This document shows, one piece after another, positions 1 to 8,613 of a stretch of 64,000 nucleotides of DNA (position 1 is the stretch's first letter; every line of letters starts with the position of its first letter). Source of the DNA: Pokkaliibacter sp046614695 (lineage in GTDB: Bacteria; Pseudomonadota; Gammaproteobacteria; Pseudomonadales; Balneatricaceae); assembly GCF_046614695.1 (NCBI RefSeq), contig NZ_JBKKHQ010000026.1, positions 1 to 64,000 on the forward strand, written 5' to 3'. Below the pieces are notes generated by a model. The model ran no database searches. It saw only the letters and a program-made list of their open reading frames with translations, and was not told the origin of the DNA. The position numbers and the translations under genes were made by a program.

Positions 1-73
1 GAGTGTTTGGTCGCACTCTCATTTTACTCACTTGGACTCAGGCTTTTTCATTGACTGCCATTTATGGGACAGC

Positions 74-96
74 AGTGCCCCTGGAGGCGCTTTTTT
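74..96 (+). terminator. Possible Rho-independent terminator
   Basis: AGTGCC and GGCGCT form a short stem (one G-T pair) around a 6-nt loop and are followed by six T residues on the plus strand. It would end a plus-strand gene lying left of the window, convergent with the GntP-family gene. The stem is short, so the call is tentative. Confidence 0.4.
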
Positions 97-116
97 ACTC
101 ACCGAGACACAGTGCC

Positions 117-1514
117 TTACAGCAGCACCAGACTCATCAGCCAGATCAGCACAATACCGACAATCCCCTGACAAAGGGTCGCCAACGTCTGCGCCCGATA
201 GGCCAGGCCAACGCTCATGCGGCTGAACTGGGACACCACCCAGAAGAAGCTGTCATTGGCATGGGATACCGTCATGGCACCGGCGCCAATCGCCATGACC
301 GTCAGCGCCCGACCCATTTCTGAGTCCAGCCCAAGATCACCCAGCAAAGGGGCGACCAGGGCAGATGTGGTCACCAGAGCCACTGTTGAAGACCCCTGCG
401 CAGACTTCAGTGCCGCTGCCACAATAAAGGGCATCCAGATACCAATCCCCAGTGATGACAGGCTACTGCCGAGAAACTCGCCAATAGGCGTGGCTTTCAG
501 TACCGCCCCAAAGGCACCACCGGCACCGGTGATCAGCAGAATGGGCGCCGCCGCGACGATACCGTCCGAGATACGTGTGCCCAGAGACTCTATCCGCTTG
601 CCCGCAGGCAGCAGTGGCAATGCACTTAAAAGGCCAATCATCAGCGCATTCAGCGGCTGACCCAGAAAGTTAAGCGCGGCGGCCAGCGCGCCTTCACCCA
701 ATGGATGGGTGGGGAATGACGCCACCGATCCAAGACAGATCAGGATGATCGGCACCAGAATCGGCGCAAAAGCCGCCAGTGGAGAAGGCAAAGTGCCATA
801 GGCATCGCGCATCTTTTTCCACTGCGCTTCAGGCTCCAGATGCTGTTCATCAGCCCTCAGGTTTTCATCAAGACCGGCACCCGGGACATCACGCTGACTG
901 TCCGGCTCGACGTTATAAAAACGGCGCGCCCAGAACGTTCCTGCCAGTGCGGTGACTGCCGCGACAATCAGCCCCAGTCCCATCACCAGCCCCAGGTTCG
1001 ACTCAAGACCAAGATTCCCCGCCGCCGCAATCGGGCCGGGAGTGGGTGGCACAAAGGTATGGGTCGCATACAGCCCGGTCGCCAGCGCCACCGACATCGC
1101 CACACTGGACACCGCCATACGTTTCGCCATCGACTCCTTCAGGGCATTCAGGATGACAAAGCCGGAATCACAGAACACCGGAATCGACACCAGATAGCCG
1201 ATGATGGTCATGGTCAGCGTCGGGAAGCGCTTGCCGAGCAGCTTCACCAGCGTATCGGCCAGAGTAATCGCCGCCCCGCTTTTCTCCAGAATGACGCCAA
1301 TAATGGTGCCGAGCACAATCACCAGACCGATATAACCGAGAATGCCGCCAAAGCCGGTCGAGATGGTCTTGGCGAGGGTATCGAAGGGTAACCCGCACGC
1401 CACTGCGGTAATGTAGGCCGCCAGCAGCAGGGTTAAAAAGGGATGGAGCTTGAACCACGTCGTCGCGACCACGATAAACGCGATCACCGCCAGCAGGATC
1501 AGTACAAAGGTCAT
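117..1514 (-). CDS. GntP-family gluconate/organic acid:H+ symporter
   Basis: A polytopic inner-membrane permease of 465 aa, the usual length for the GntP/GntT family, which imports gluconate or related hydroxy-acids with protons. Hydrophobic segments run through the whole protein. Family-typical stretches include the N-terminal FGGILGYIGLVIVLGTIIG region, the TPGPIAAAG motif and the C-terminal HANDSFFWVVSQ segment. I place the start at the ATG at 1514 because GAGAGGAAAG sits just upstream; the longer reading frame would need a GTG inside that ribosome binding site. No gluconate kinase or catabolic gene is adjacent, so the substrate (gluconate, glycerate or another sugar acid) cannot be fixed from context. 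Confidence 0.9.
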   Translation of the reverse strand: MTFVLILLAVIAFIVVATTWFKLHPFLTLLLAAYITAVACGLPFDTLAKTISTGFGGILGYIGLVIVLGTIIGVILEKSGAAITLADTLVKLLGKRFPTLTMTIIGYLVSIPVFCDSGFVILNALKESMAKRMAVSSVAMSVALATGLYATHTFVPPTPGPIAAAGNLGLESNLGLVMGLGLIVAAVTALAGTFWARRFYNVEPDSQRDVPGAGLDENLRADEQHLEPEAQWKKMRDAYGTLPSPLAAFAPILVPIILICLGSVASFPTHPLGEGALAAALNFLGQPLNALMIGLLSALPLLPAGKRIESLGTRISDGIVAAAPILLITGAGGAFGAVLKATPIGEFLGSSLSSLGIGIWMPFIVAAALKSAQGSSTVALVTTSALVAPLLGDLGLDSEMGRALTVMAIGAGAMTVSHANDSFFWVVSQFSRMSVGLAYRAQTLATLCQGIVGIVLIWLMSLVLL

Positions 1515-1774
1515 CGTCTTTCCTCTCACTCTGAGGTGATGCCGGACACTGGCAGCGCCAGATAACCGACCAGGCTGTTGTTGTTATGGTGGGGTTCAGC
1601 CAGAGCACCTTTCATCAGAAAGGCCATCATCAGGGAAAGGCAATGACACGGCCGAGTCCCTGGCCAACCGTTAAGCCTTATGAGGGTAACACCGGCAGGG
1701 CGCAATAGCTGCCAGCCAGTGCTCTTATCCTGCTCTTAGTTACGGCAACGCGTTGATGCGCTCTTCATAACGTC

Positions 1775-2887
1775 TTACAGCACATTATTCGGGTTTTGAA
1801 AGCCGTACCCCAAGGCGCGTGCCACCGCCTGATGGGCCACTTCACCGCGGTGAATATTCAGGCCATTACGTAAATGCGCATCGTCCTGCATGGCCTGTCG
1901 ATAGCCTTTATTGGCCAGCGCCAGCACAAAGGGCAAAGTGGCGTTGGTGAGCGCCTGAGTAGAGGTTTTCGCCACCGCTCCCGGCATATTCGCTACGCAG
2001 TAATGCAGAATGCCTTCTTCCACATAGGTCGGATTGGCATGGGTGGTGGGCCGCGAAGACTCAAAGCACCCGCCCTGATCAATGGCCACATCAACCAGCA
2101 CGGCGCCGGATTTTAGCGCAGCAAGATGAGCACGTTTCACCAGTTTTGGTGCTGCCGCACCGGGAATCAGGACGGCGCCGATAATCAGATCCGCCCGCGC
2201 AAGCTCCTCCTCGAGAATGTCCTGTGTGGAGAAAAGCGCCGGGACCCGCGCACCGAAGCGATCATTGAGGTAGCGAATACGTGACAAGGAAGCATCCAGA
2301 ATGCGGACTTCGGCGCCAAGGCCCGCCGCCATTTGCGCGGCCTGAGTTCCCACCACACCGCCACCGATAATCAGCACCCGTCCCGGTGCTACGCCCGGCA
2401 CACCACCAAGCAAAATACCTTCGCCGCCCTGCGCCTTTTCAAGGCAATGGGCACCGGCCTGAATGGATAGCCTGCCCGCGACTTCACTCATTGGTGCCAG
2501 TAACGGCAAACCACCGTGGGCATCGGTGACGGTTTCATAGGCAATGGCGACGACACCGGAACGGAGTAATGCCTCGGCCTGTTCGGGGTCTGGCGCCAGA
2601 TGCAGGTAGGTAAACAGCACCTGTCCTTCGCGCAGCTGCGCGCATTCCTCCGGCTGCGGCTCCTTCACCTTGACGATCATGTCACCGCGAGCGTAAACCT
2701 CAGCGGCATCTGCAGCGATGGTGGCGCCTGCTTGCTGATACAGCTCATCACGATAGCCAATGGCCTCGCCCGCGCAGGTTTGTAGCAGCACCTGATGCCC
2801 GGCTTGTACCAGCTCACGCACACCAGCCGGAGTCATCCCAACACGATACTCATGGTTTTTGATTTCTTTCGGCACGGCGATCAACAT
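1775..2887 (-). CDS. ald: Alanine dehydrogenase
   Basis: NAD-dependent L-alanine dehydrogenase, which interconverts alanine with pyruvate plus ammonium in the cytoplasm. The 370-aa product has the family's key residues at canonical positions: R15 (HEYRVGMTP), K75 (VKVKEPQ) and H96 (TYLHLAPD). A Rossmann glycine motif, VLIIGGGVVGTQAA, follows near residue 175. The start at 2887 is supported by GGAGGT five bases upstream; the longer frame adds a Cys/Arg-rich tail that is not family-like. It appears monocistronic. No Lrp-type regulator gene lies beside it. Confidence 0.95.
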   Translation of the reverse strand: MLIAVPKEIKNHEYRVGMTPAGVRELVQAGHQVLLQTCAGEAIGYRDELYQQAGATIAADAAEVYARGDMIVKVKEPQPEECAQLREGQVLFTYLHLAPDPEQAEALLRSGVVAIAYETVTDAHGGLPLLAPMSEVAGRLSIQAGAHCLEKAQGGEGILLGGVPGVAPGRVLIIGGGVVGTQAAQMAAGLGAEVRILDASLSRIRYLNDRFGARVPALFSTQDILEEELARADLIIGAVLIPGAAAPKLVKRAHLAALKSGAVLVDVAIDQGGCFESSRPTTHANPTYVEEGILHYCVANMPGAVAKTSTQALTNATLPFVLALANKGYRQAMQDDAHLRNGLNIHRGEVAHQAVARALGYGFQNPNNVL

Positions 2888-3061
2888 GCAACACCTCCAT
2901 TGGCAGCGCGATGTGCGCCGCATGCTTGGCAAGACAGTGACTCATCCATAAAAAATCCCTGCATTGAGCCTAGCAGTGAGACTCGCCACAGGGATTCTGT
3001 ATTTCATCGCCAAACCGAGGTTTTTCCTGTGCGCCTGCAACATGCCGACGCCAGCCATCCT

Positions 3062-3541
3062 CTACGTCGGCCGCTTCAGCGCAATGCTGCGCCCTGCCAA
3101 TGCAGGCCACGTCAGCGACTGATGAGACAGCGCCAGTTGTTCCACCTTCTGTTGCACCGCCGGTAAGAAGGGCGCAGCCCGATGAGCCGCCATATCCATG
3201 TGCAGCAACAGGGTTTCCATGGCCGCCAGGGTGTCACCTGAATCGCCATGCACCATGGTGAAGAACACCCGCAGTTTTTTGCCGTCATGCTCCAGCAACT
3301 GAGCCTCCACCCGCAGTGGTTCGGCCGCCGTTACTTCCTGCAGATAGTGCACCATGCTTTGCAGGGTGTAGATGGACACCTGTTCTTTATCACGGGTCAC
3401 CGCATCAATGCCCAGATGGTCCATCAAAAGGTCGATTGCCTGACTGAACACCACCACATAGCAGGCATCATTCATATGGCCGTTATAATCGATCCACTGA
3501 TCCTTTACCGGCCCCTGATACAAACATAGGGTCTCGCTCAT
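3062..3541 (-). CDS. cdhB: Betainyl-CoA thioesterase (hotdog fold)
   Basis: A 159-aa single-domain hotdog thioesterase of the FcbC/YbgC type. The N-terminus has the characteristic DQWIDYNGHMNDACY stretch, with the Asn-Gly-His-Met motif where catalytic Asp/Asn residues lie in the family. Its position beside cdhR, cdhC and cdhA identifies it as the thioesterase that hydrolyses betainyl-CoA to glycine betaine plus CoA, the last step of carnitine to betaine conversion. GGAGG lies six bases before the ATG. It is transcribed divergently from cdhR with a 164-bp shared promoter region, unlike a simple co-directional operon. The function rests on family and synteny. Confidence 0.82.
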   Translation of the reverse strand: MSETLCLYQGPVKDQWIDYNGHMNDACYVVVFSQAIDLLMDHLGIDAVTRDKEQVSIYTLQSMVHYLQEVTAAEPLRVEAQLLEHDGKKLRVFFTMVHGDSGDTLAAMETLLLHMDMAAHRAAPFLPAVQQKVEQLALSHQSLTWPALAGRSIALKRPT

Positions 3542-3665
3542 GGCTGCCTCCTGTCGGTCAATTCAGCAACAGCGCTGGCAGGGAATCACCAGCAAACAAG
3601 GCATTGATGGTAGAGCACTGGTATTCGCGGCTTTGCGCCGATACGCTGATTACTACGCAAAATAC

Positions 3666-3675
3666 GACAGAATGG
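3666..3675. promoter_or_regulatory. Possible regulator half-site in cdhB-cdhR promoter region
   Basis: GACAGAATGG in the divergent promoter region resembles GACAGTATTG in the large near-palindrome upstream of cdhC (8 of 10 positions). It could be a second site for the same regulator. A short match; low confidence. Confidence 0.25.
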
Positions 3676-3705
3676 TCATCTGATAACAGCACCTGAGGAC
3701 TGCAC

Positions 3706-4662
3706 ATGTTTGGCGAGCGTCCGGATACCCTGCCCCAGCGCCTGAGCTTTTTATTGCTGCCGGGCTTTTCCCTCTTTGGCCTCACTGCCATGCTGAACCC
3801 GCTTCGTCATGCCAACCGCTATGCCGAGCGTGAGCTTTATCAGTTTGAGCTACTGAGTGAGTCCGGCGGGCTGGTCGCCAGTAGCGACGGGCTGGAAGTC
3901 ACCACTGCCACCAGCCTTCGACAAGCCAGAACCTGCGAGACCCTAATTATCGTCGCGGGCGCGCATCCCCAGCGGCAGATCACCCCGACAGTACTGGCGT
4001 TTATCCGTAAGCAGGCAAGCCTGGGGGCGGATATCGGCAGTCAGGACACTGCCGCCTTTATCACCGCCAGCGCCGGTGTGCTTAATGGCTATCGCAGTAC
4101 CGTGCACTGGGAGCATCTTGAGAGCACCCGCCAGCAGTTTCCCGAGGTCAGCTGGGTGCAGGAAGTGGTGGTGGTTGACCGCAGCCGCTTCTCCTGCGCA
4201 GGCGGGCTCGCCGGGTTGGATCTGATGCTGCATCTGATTGCCAGTCAGCATGGCCAGACCCTGGCCGCCAATGTCGCCGATGAGTTGATCTATACCCAGT
4301 TGCGCGCCCAGCACGAACCCCAGCGCCCGACCCTGAACAAGCGTCTGGACAGCCGTAACCCAGCATTGCAGGAAGCCGTTCTGCTGATGGAACGAAACCT
4401 TGAAGAGCCGCTTAAAGTCGCGGAAATCGCCCGGCAGGTAGGCATCTCCACCCGTGAGCTGGAGCGGCTGTTCCGCCATTACCAGCACACCAGCCCAGCC
4501 CGTTACTACCGCGACTTACGGCTTGATCAGGCGCGCTGGATGCTGCAGCAAACCGCTCACAGTATTACCACCATTGCTGATGCCTGCGGCTTTCCCTCAC
4601 TGTCGCACTTCAGCCGTTGTTATCAGCAACGCTTCCTGAAATCGCCCAGTAAGGAACGTTAA
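3706..4662 (+). CDS. cdhR: GATase1/AraC-type regulator of carnitine catabolism
   Basis: A 318-aa transcription factor of the GlxA/CdhR/GbdR type. Residues about 10-190 form a DJ-1/PfpI-like class I amidotransferase domain (LLPGFSLFGLTAMLNPLRHANR, then the IVAGAHPQ and GADIGSQDTAAF stretches). Residues about 215-315 form an AraC-type double helix-turn-helix (KVAEIARQVGISTRELERLF, then ITTIADACGFPSLSHFSRCY). In Pseudomonas, CdhR activates carnitine dehydrogenase genes in response to carnitine. Here it lies between cdhB and cdhC, supporting the same role. The ATG at 3706 is preceded by a TGAGGA ribosome binding site. Confidence 0.85.
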   Translation: MFGERPDTLPQRLSFLLLPGFSLFGLTAMLNPLRHANRYAERELYQFELLSESGGLVASSDGLEVTTATSLRQARTCETLIIVAGAHPQRQITPTVLAFIRKQASLGADIGSQDTAAFITASAGVLNGYRSTVHWEHLESTRQQFPEVSWVQEVVVVDRSRFSCAGGLAGLDLMLHLIASQHGQTLAANVADELIYTQLRAQHEPQRPTLNKRLDSRNPALQEAVLLMERNLEEPLKVAEIARQVGISTRELERLFRHYQHTSPARYYRDLRLDQARWMLQQTAHSITTIADACGFPSLSHFSRCYQQRFLKSPSKER

Positions 4663-4689
4663 GGCCTAACACCCAGTCAGGGAGACAGG

Positions 4690-5064
4690 ATGGGAATTAT
4701 TGATCGCATTAACCAAGCAATCGTGAAGCGTGCAGACCTGAAGACGTGGCGGCTCGAGGCCAACGCGGGCGATCTTGTTATTGAACGAAAAGACGAATCA
4801 CGTCGTTTAAATGACCTTACCCTGACTAGCGCAGTCTTGGCGTTTCGCGATATCTATGTCGCCGAAACAGTCTGCCTCAGGTTGCAGTTCGCGAGCGGCG
4901 AAAACGTCGACGTCTTCGAGGACTCTCCCTTCTGGCCAGCCTTACTGGATTGGTTGACACAAAACCATGCCCTGAGTCAGCCGGCACAGCAGTCCCAGAT
5001 TGAGCTCATGGCCGAAGGCCCGGACGCTGCACCACGAGAGCTGCTCACCATGACGGCCGGTTAA
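4690..5064 (+). CDS. Hypothetical 124-aa protein in the carnitine cluster
   Basis: I do not recognise the family. The product is a small soluble protein without signal peptide or membrane segment, with alternating beta-like and helical stretches (WRLEANAGDLVIERKDE, then CLRLQFASGENVDVFED, then a Trp-containing helix PFWPALLDWL). GGGAG lies just before the ATG, so it is probably translated. It follows cdhR by 27 bp in the same direction and may be co-transcribed. A promoter-like palindrome separates it from cdhC. A link to carnitine metabolism is suggested only by position. Confidence 0.6.
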   Translation: MGIIDRINQAIVKRADLKTWRLEANAGDLVIERKDESRRLNDLTLTSAVLAFRDIYVAETVCLRLQFASGENVDVFEDSPFWPALLDWLTQNHALSQPAQQSQIELMAEGPDAAPRELLTMTAG

Positions 5065-5162
5065 CAGGTCGCTTCTGCCTACGTCATACCCAAAACCGCC
5101 ATCGCTCATACCATGACGCAAAATCAATAATACCCATCGCAAATACGCAAAATCTCACCTCA

Positions 5163-5192
5163 CTGATCGGTACTGTGGACAGTATTGATCAG
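5163..5192. promoter_or_regulatory. 30-bp near-palindrome, candidate CdhR operator
   Basis: CTGATC-gg-TACTGT-gg-ACAGTA-tt-GATCAG is symmetric except for the two central bases and two gg/tt pairs. It ends 50 bp before the cdhC start. No T-tract follows, which argues against a terminator. The placement fits an activator site for the CdhR-type regulator encoded upstream. The protein bound is inferred. Confidence 0.55.
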
Positions 5193-5242
5193 CGGCTATC
5201 GCTGCTCTTCCATCTTCACTGACTTTGACAGGGGAACACCGG

Positions 5243-6142
5243 ATGAACCGAGACGTCATCATTACCTGCGCCGTAACCGGTGCGGGCGACACCGCAGACC
5301 GAAGCCCTCATGTACCCGTCACACCGCGGCAAATCGCCGATGCGGCCATTGAGGCCTGGAATGCCGGCGCGGCCATTGCCCACATGCATGTACGTGATCC
5401 CGAAACCAAACAGGGCAGTCGCAGACTTGAGCTTTATGCAGAAGTGGTTGAACACATTCGCGCGGCCAAGTGTGATGTCATCATCAACCTGACCGCTGGC
5501 ATGGGCGGCGATCTTTACATCGGCCCGGATGACAACCCCACTGACTTTGCCGCAGAAACGGATCTGGTCGGTGCCATGACTCGCCTTGAGCACATCGAGG
5601 CGCTGCGCCCGGATATCTGCACCCTCGATTGCGGTTCACTGAACTTTGGCGACCAGAATCTTGTGTACGTCTCCACCCCGGAAATGCTGCGTAAGGGTGC
5701 GGCGCGTATTAAAGAGCTGGGCGTTACCGTTGAGCTGGAAATCTTCGATACCGGCAATCTCTGGTTTGCCCTGCAAATGAAGAAAGAAGGCCTGCTGGCT
5801 GACAACGCCATGTTTCAGCTCTGCCATGGCATTCCCTGGGGAGCACCGCCCAACCTTGGCGTCATGAAAGGGATGGTCGATATGCTGCCAGAAGGCCATC
5901 AGTGGGCGGCATTTGCCCTCGGTCGGGATCAGCTGCCCTTCGCGGCGCAGTCAGTGCTGATGGGCGGCCATATCCGCGTCGGTCTGGAAGACAATCTCTA
6001 TCTTCGCAAAGGCGTCCTCGCCACCAATGGTCAGCTGGTCGAGAAAGCGACAACTCTGGTCGACACCCTGGGCGGCCGTGTGCTCTCCCCCACCGAAGCC
6101 CGCGCCACACTGCAACTTAAACCTGCCGGAGGTAATGCCTGA
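5243..6142 (+). CDS. cdhC: 3-dehydrocarnitine:acetyl-CoA trimethylamine transferase (BKACE family)
   Basis: A 299-aa beta-keto acid cleavage enzyme. The BKACE fold is a zinc-dependent TIM barrel that condenses a beta-keto acid with acetyl-CoA; in carnitine degraders this member converts 3-dehydrocarnitine plus acetyl-CoA to acetoacetate and betainyl-CoA. Visible are the metal-binding H47-M-H49-V-R51-D motif after IAH, NLTAGMGGD, and LDCGSLNFG. I chose the ATG at 5243, preceded by CAGGGGAA, over an in-frame TTG 18 bases upstream. The stop overlaps the cdhA start by one base (TGATG), indicating translational coupling. The product feeds cdhB on the other side of cdhR. Confidence 0.9.
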   Translation: MNRDVIITCAVTGAGDTADRSPHVPVTPRQIADAAIEAWNAGAAIAHMHVRDPETKQGSRRLELYAEVVEHIRAAKCDVIINLTAGMGGDLYIGPDDNPTDFAAETDLVGAMTRLEHIEALRPDICTLDCGSLNFGDQNLVYVSTPEMLRKGAARIKELGVTVELEIFDTGNLWFALQMKKEGLLADNAMFQLCHGIPWGAPPNLGVMKGMVDMLPEGHQWAAFALGRDQLPFAAQSVLMGGHIRVGLEDNLYLRKGVLATNGQLVEKATTLVDTLGGRVLSPTEARATLQLKPAGGNA

Positions 6143-7110
6143 TGAGCCGTCCTGCTGCTACTCACGTTTCCCGCGTCGGTGTGCTCGGTACCGGCACTAT
6201 TGGCGGTGCCTGGGCGCTGCATTTTCTGCGCATGGGTATGGATGTGGTCGCTTATGACCCCGGCCCCCAGTCCAAAGAAAAGCTGCTCGCCATGGTCGAT
6301 CATATCTGGCCTACCATGGAGAAGCTGGGGCTGCGCCCCGGTGCCTCCCGTGATCGCCTGAGCTTTGTCGACTCACTGGAAGCGCTGGCGACTCAGGTCG
6401 AAGTGATTCAGGAAAGCACGCCCGAAGTACTGGATGCCAAACGTGCGCTGTTCGCCCAACTGGACAAGCTTGCGCCTGCTGAGGTGGTCATCATTTCCAG
6501 CACCTCCGGCTTTGCCATGAGCGATATGACCACCGACGTCAGCGGGCATCCCGAGCGTTTTGTGGTGGGGCATCCTTTTAACCCGCCCTACCTTGTGCCC
6601 TTCTGTGAAGTATGCGGCGGTAAGCAGACCTCGCAGGACGTGGTGGACTGGACCACTGATTTTTACGAAGCAGTGGAAAAGAAAGTCGCCAAGATGACGC
6701 AGGAGCTGCCGGGCTTTATCGGCAACCGCCTGCAGGAAGCCCTCTGGCGCGAAGCCCTGCACATGGTGAAGAACAAGGAATGCTCCGTTGAGGATATCGA
6801 CAAGGCGATTGCCTACGGCCCCGGCCTGCGCTGGGCGATTATGGGCCACTGCCTGACCTATCATCTGGGCGGCGGTCAGGGCGGCATGGCGCATTTACTT
6901 GATCACTTTGAGGAGTCACTGGAAGCCCCCTGGACCCGACTCAAAGCGCCCAAACTCACCCCCGAGCTGAAAAAGGACATGGTCGATGGCTGCCTGAGTC
7001 AGGCCAATGGCGCCAGCATTAATGATCTGATTCAGGAGCGCGATGACTGCCTGATCCGCATCATGCAGACGCTGGAAGAGTACCGTCAGGAGCATGGTAT
7101 CAAGCGTTAG
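6142..7110 (+). CDS. cdhA: L-carnitine dehydrogenase
   Basis: A 322-aa member of the 3-hydroxyacyl-CoA dehydrogenase superfamily that oxidises L-carnitine to 3-dehydrocarnitine with NAD+. The N-terminal Rossmann motif is G16-T-G18-T-I-G21. The family stretches STSGFAMSDM and GHPFNPPYLVPFCEVCGG follow, then the helical C-terminal domain with ELPGFIGNRLQEALWREAL. It is coupled to cdhC by a one-base overlap and has GGAGG upstream of its ATG. Together cdhA, cdhC and cdhB convert carnitine to glycine betaine; no betaine demethylase genes lie in the window. Confidence 0.93.
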   Translation: MSRPAATHVSRVGVLGTGTIGGAWALHFLRMGMDVVAYDPGPQSKEKLLAMVDHIWPTMEKLGLRPGASRDRLSFVDSLEALATQVEVIQESTPEVLDAKRALFAQLDKLAPAEVVIISSTSGFAMSDMTTDVSGHPERFVVGHPFNPPYLVPFCEVCGGKQTSQDVVDWTTDFYEAVEKKVAKMTQELPGFIGNRLQEALWREALHMVKNKECSVEDIDKAIAYGPGLRWAIMGHCLTYHLGGGQGGMAHLLDHFEESLEAPWTRLKAPKLTPELKKDMVDGCLSQANGASINDLIQERDDCLIRIMQTLEEYRQEHGIKR

Positions 7111-7225
7111 CACCATGACCCCAGAGTCATATCGCCAGCATTGCGATGAAGTGAAGAGTTACGTATAAACACCGCTCTTCTCACCCGCTCAGAATACCTT
7201 TCTGCAGCATCGCAAGGATGGCGAT

Positions 7226-7687
7226 ATGACCGACTCAAACAGTTCATTCCTGGTCCGGGCGGCTTGCCACACCTTGCTGGGAATGAGCCTTGCCATAACG
7301 TCCACTGCCACGCTTGCCGCTAATGGCTGCGTACCCGCTGACTTTCTCGAGCGACCCATTCTTGAAGGAACGGAACTGGCCTCCGGAACGCCCAAACCCG
7401 CCTCTGGCTTGAGGGCGGATTATGTGGCTGAGCTGGGAGGGGCTTCCTTGCGTCTGCATCTGGATGTTAACCAACGTGCCATCGAGCGCTCCTATGCCGA
7501 GCCGGGCACAGCTTCGTTAAAACACCGTTATTCATTGAACTGCGTGGATGATAGAAGCTTCAGTGGTAATGGCATCCGCGCAAAGCTGACTGAGGAAGGA
7601 CTGGTCGTAGAGGAACAGCGCATTCAGGATTCGGGTATTCCCCAAGCCATGGGTATTCTGTATCAACCATCGCCCGAGTCAGAGTAA
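7226..7687 (+). CDS. Hypothetical secreted/periplasmic 153-aa protein
   Basis: I do not recognise a family. The N-terminus looks like a signal peptide: a hydrophobic stretch ending TSTATLAANG suggests cleavage near residue 32. The mature part is small, has two cysteines (GCVPADF and NCVDDRSF) that could form a disulfide, and looks beta-rich. AAGGATGG before the ATG supports translation. It faces hcp across a shared bidirectional terminator, and it is not obviously tied to carnitine use or to T6SS. Confidence 0.6.
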   Translation: MTDSNSSFLVRAACHTLLGMSLAITSTATLAANGCVPADFLERPILEGTELASGTPKPASGLRADYVAELGGASLRLHLDVNQRAIERSYAEPGTASLKHRYSLNCVDDRSFSGNGIRAKLTEEGLVVEEQRIQDSGIPQAMGILYQPSPESE

Positions 7688-7719
7688 CTATCCAGGCAAG
7701 AAAAAAATCCAGGCAACAA

Positions 7720-7743
7720 AAAAGGCTCCCGAGGGAGCCTTTT
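7720..7743. terminator. Bidirectional Rho-independent terminator
   Basis: GGCTCCC-GA-GGGAGCC extended by A and T tracts on both sides gives an 11-bp stem that works on both strands. It separates the plus-strand secreted protein gene from the minus-strand hcp gene. Confidence 0.9.
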
Positions 7744-7761
7744 CTTGTGGCAAATGCCAAC

Positions 7762-8241
7762 TTACAGCTGCTGACCTTTCAGGCCGCTGTAACCGTATAC
7801 CAGAGGAGCAACAACGTTGTTGTCGTCGTCGGTAGGAGTTACGGTCATCATCATCTCGGTGTAGGAGATGCGGATGGTTTCAACTGGACGGTCGTTCTGG
7901 ATAGAAACGCTGTAGTGAGAGATCATGGCGTCGGTCAGTTCGATCTTCATGATTTCTTCGATTTTTTCACCCTGCTTGGTGACGTGGAATACAGCAGTTT
8001 TACCTTTACCGATGGTCGCTTCTTTGAACAGGTCAGGAGAAGCACGGTCCTGCAGTTTGGTGATAGTGATGTCGCCCAGGCGAGTTGCGCTGGCTTCACG
8101 ATCCATTGCAGTACCGGTGTGAGCGGTAACAGTACGGTCGATAGACCAGTCCATGGACAGAACGGTGATCAGGTCCTTGAACTGTTCAGCGGTAGTTTCG
8201 CCTTTGATACCTTCGTAATTCAGGTAAGTATTAGCTTGCAT
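7762..8241 (-). CDS. hcp: Hcp, T6SS inner-tube protein
   Basis: A 159-aa Hcp (TssD) protein. Hexamers stack into the tube that is expelled with VgrG and PAAR. The start is typical (MQANTYLNYEGIKGE), followed by VLSMDWSIDRTV and the beta-rich core ending with ISYTEMMMTVTP. GGAGAA precedes the ATG. The gene is last in the T6SS array, 372 bp from the end of clpV. With its own terminator and a long upstream region it probably also has its own promoter, as expected for a protein needed in large amounts. Confidence 0.96.
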   Translation of the reverse strand: MQANTYLNYEGIKGETTAEQFKDLITVLSMDWSIDRTVTAHTGTAMDREASATRLGDITITKLQDRASPDLFKEATIGKGKTAVFHVTKQGEKIEEIMKIELTDAMISHYSVSIQNDRPVETIRISYTEMMMTVTPTDDDNNVVAPLVYGYSGLKGQQL

Positions 8242-8613
8242 GCTTTTCTCCTAAGCATCTAGGTTGATAATCGCTTTGATAAGCGAACTTCCTTGATCGA
8301 CGGAAGGCGTTGAACTTGCCACAGCCAACTGCCAGATAGCAGCCCGTCTTATTATCGCCCTTCCAAGAAAAAACTTACCTTGTATGCCACAAGTGCCTGA
8401 CCTCTCAGGATCAGGACGCATTCCCTGCGACACTCAGGAGCCTGGCTCCCAGCTGGCAACTTTCACCTTCCTTGGAAGGGGTGAGCACACCCCTCGTGTA
8501 GCGCGCCCTAAAGTAAAACTTTTACGACGAAATGTAAATTAATTTAATGCCAGGTAACTTTGCATTACTTGACTTCAAGTACGGAAATACTTGTTACCTG
8601 GCTTTTATACGAC
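8242..8613. other. hcp upstream region and clpV downstream region
   Basis: No ORF is supported in this 372-bp gap. It should contain the hcp promoter (minus strand) and the 3' end of the clpV transcript. It holds a long inverted repeat (8549-8602) and a short CCTTCC-TT-GGAAGG palindrome near 8468-8481. I see no convincing -35/-10 pair or sigma-54 site. Confidence 0.6.
8549..8606. terminator. Nested inverted repeat after clpV
   Basis: GCCAGGTAAC (8549-8558) pairs with GTTACCTGGC (8593-8602). Inside the loop a second hairpin, ACTTGA-ct-TCAAGT (8567-8580), can form. It lies just downstream of the clpV stop and is AT-flanked on both sides. It may terminate or process the clpV transcript before hcp. 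Confidence 0.5.

Noticed and set aside
8305..8325. Sigma-54-like site (TGGCAAG...GC) on the minus strand before hcp
   Set aside because: GG and GC are at the right 10-bp spacing, but the downstream block (ACGCC) is far from TTGCA, so the match is little better than chance.
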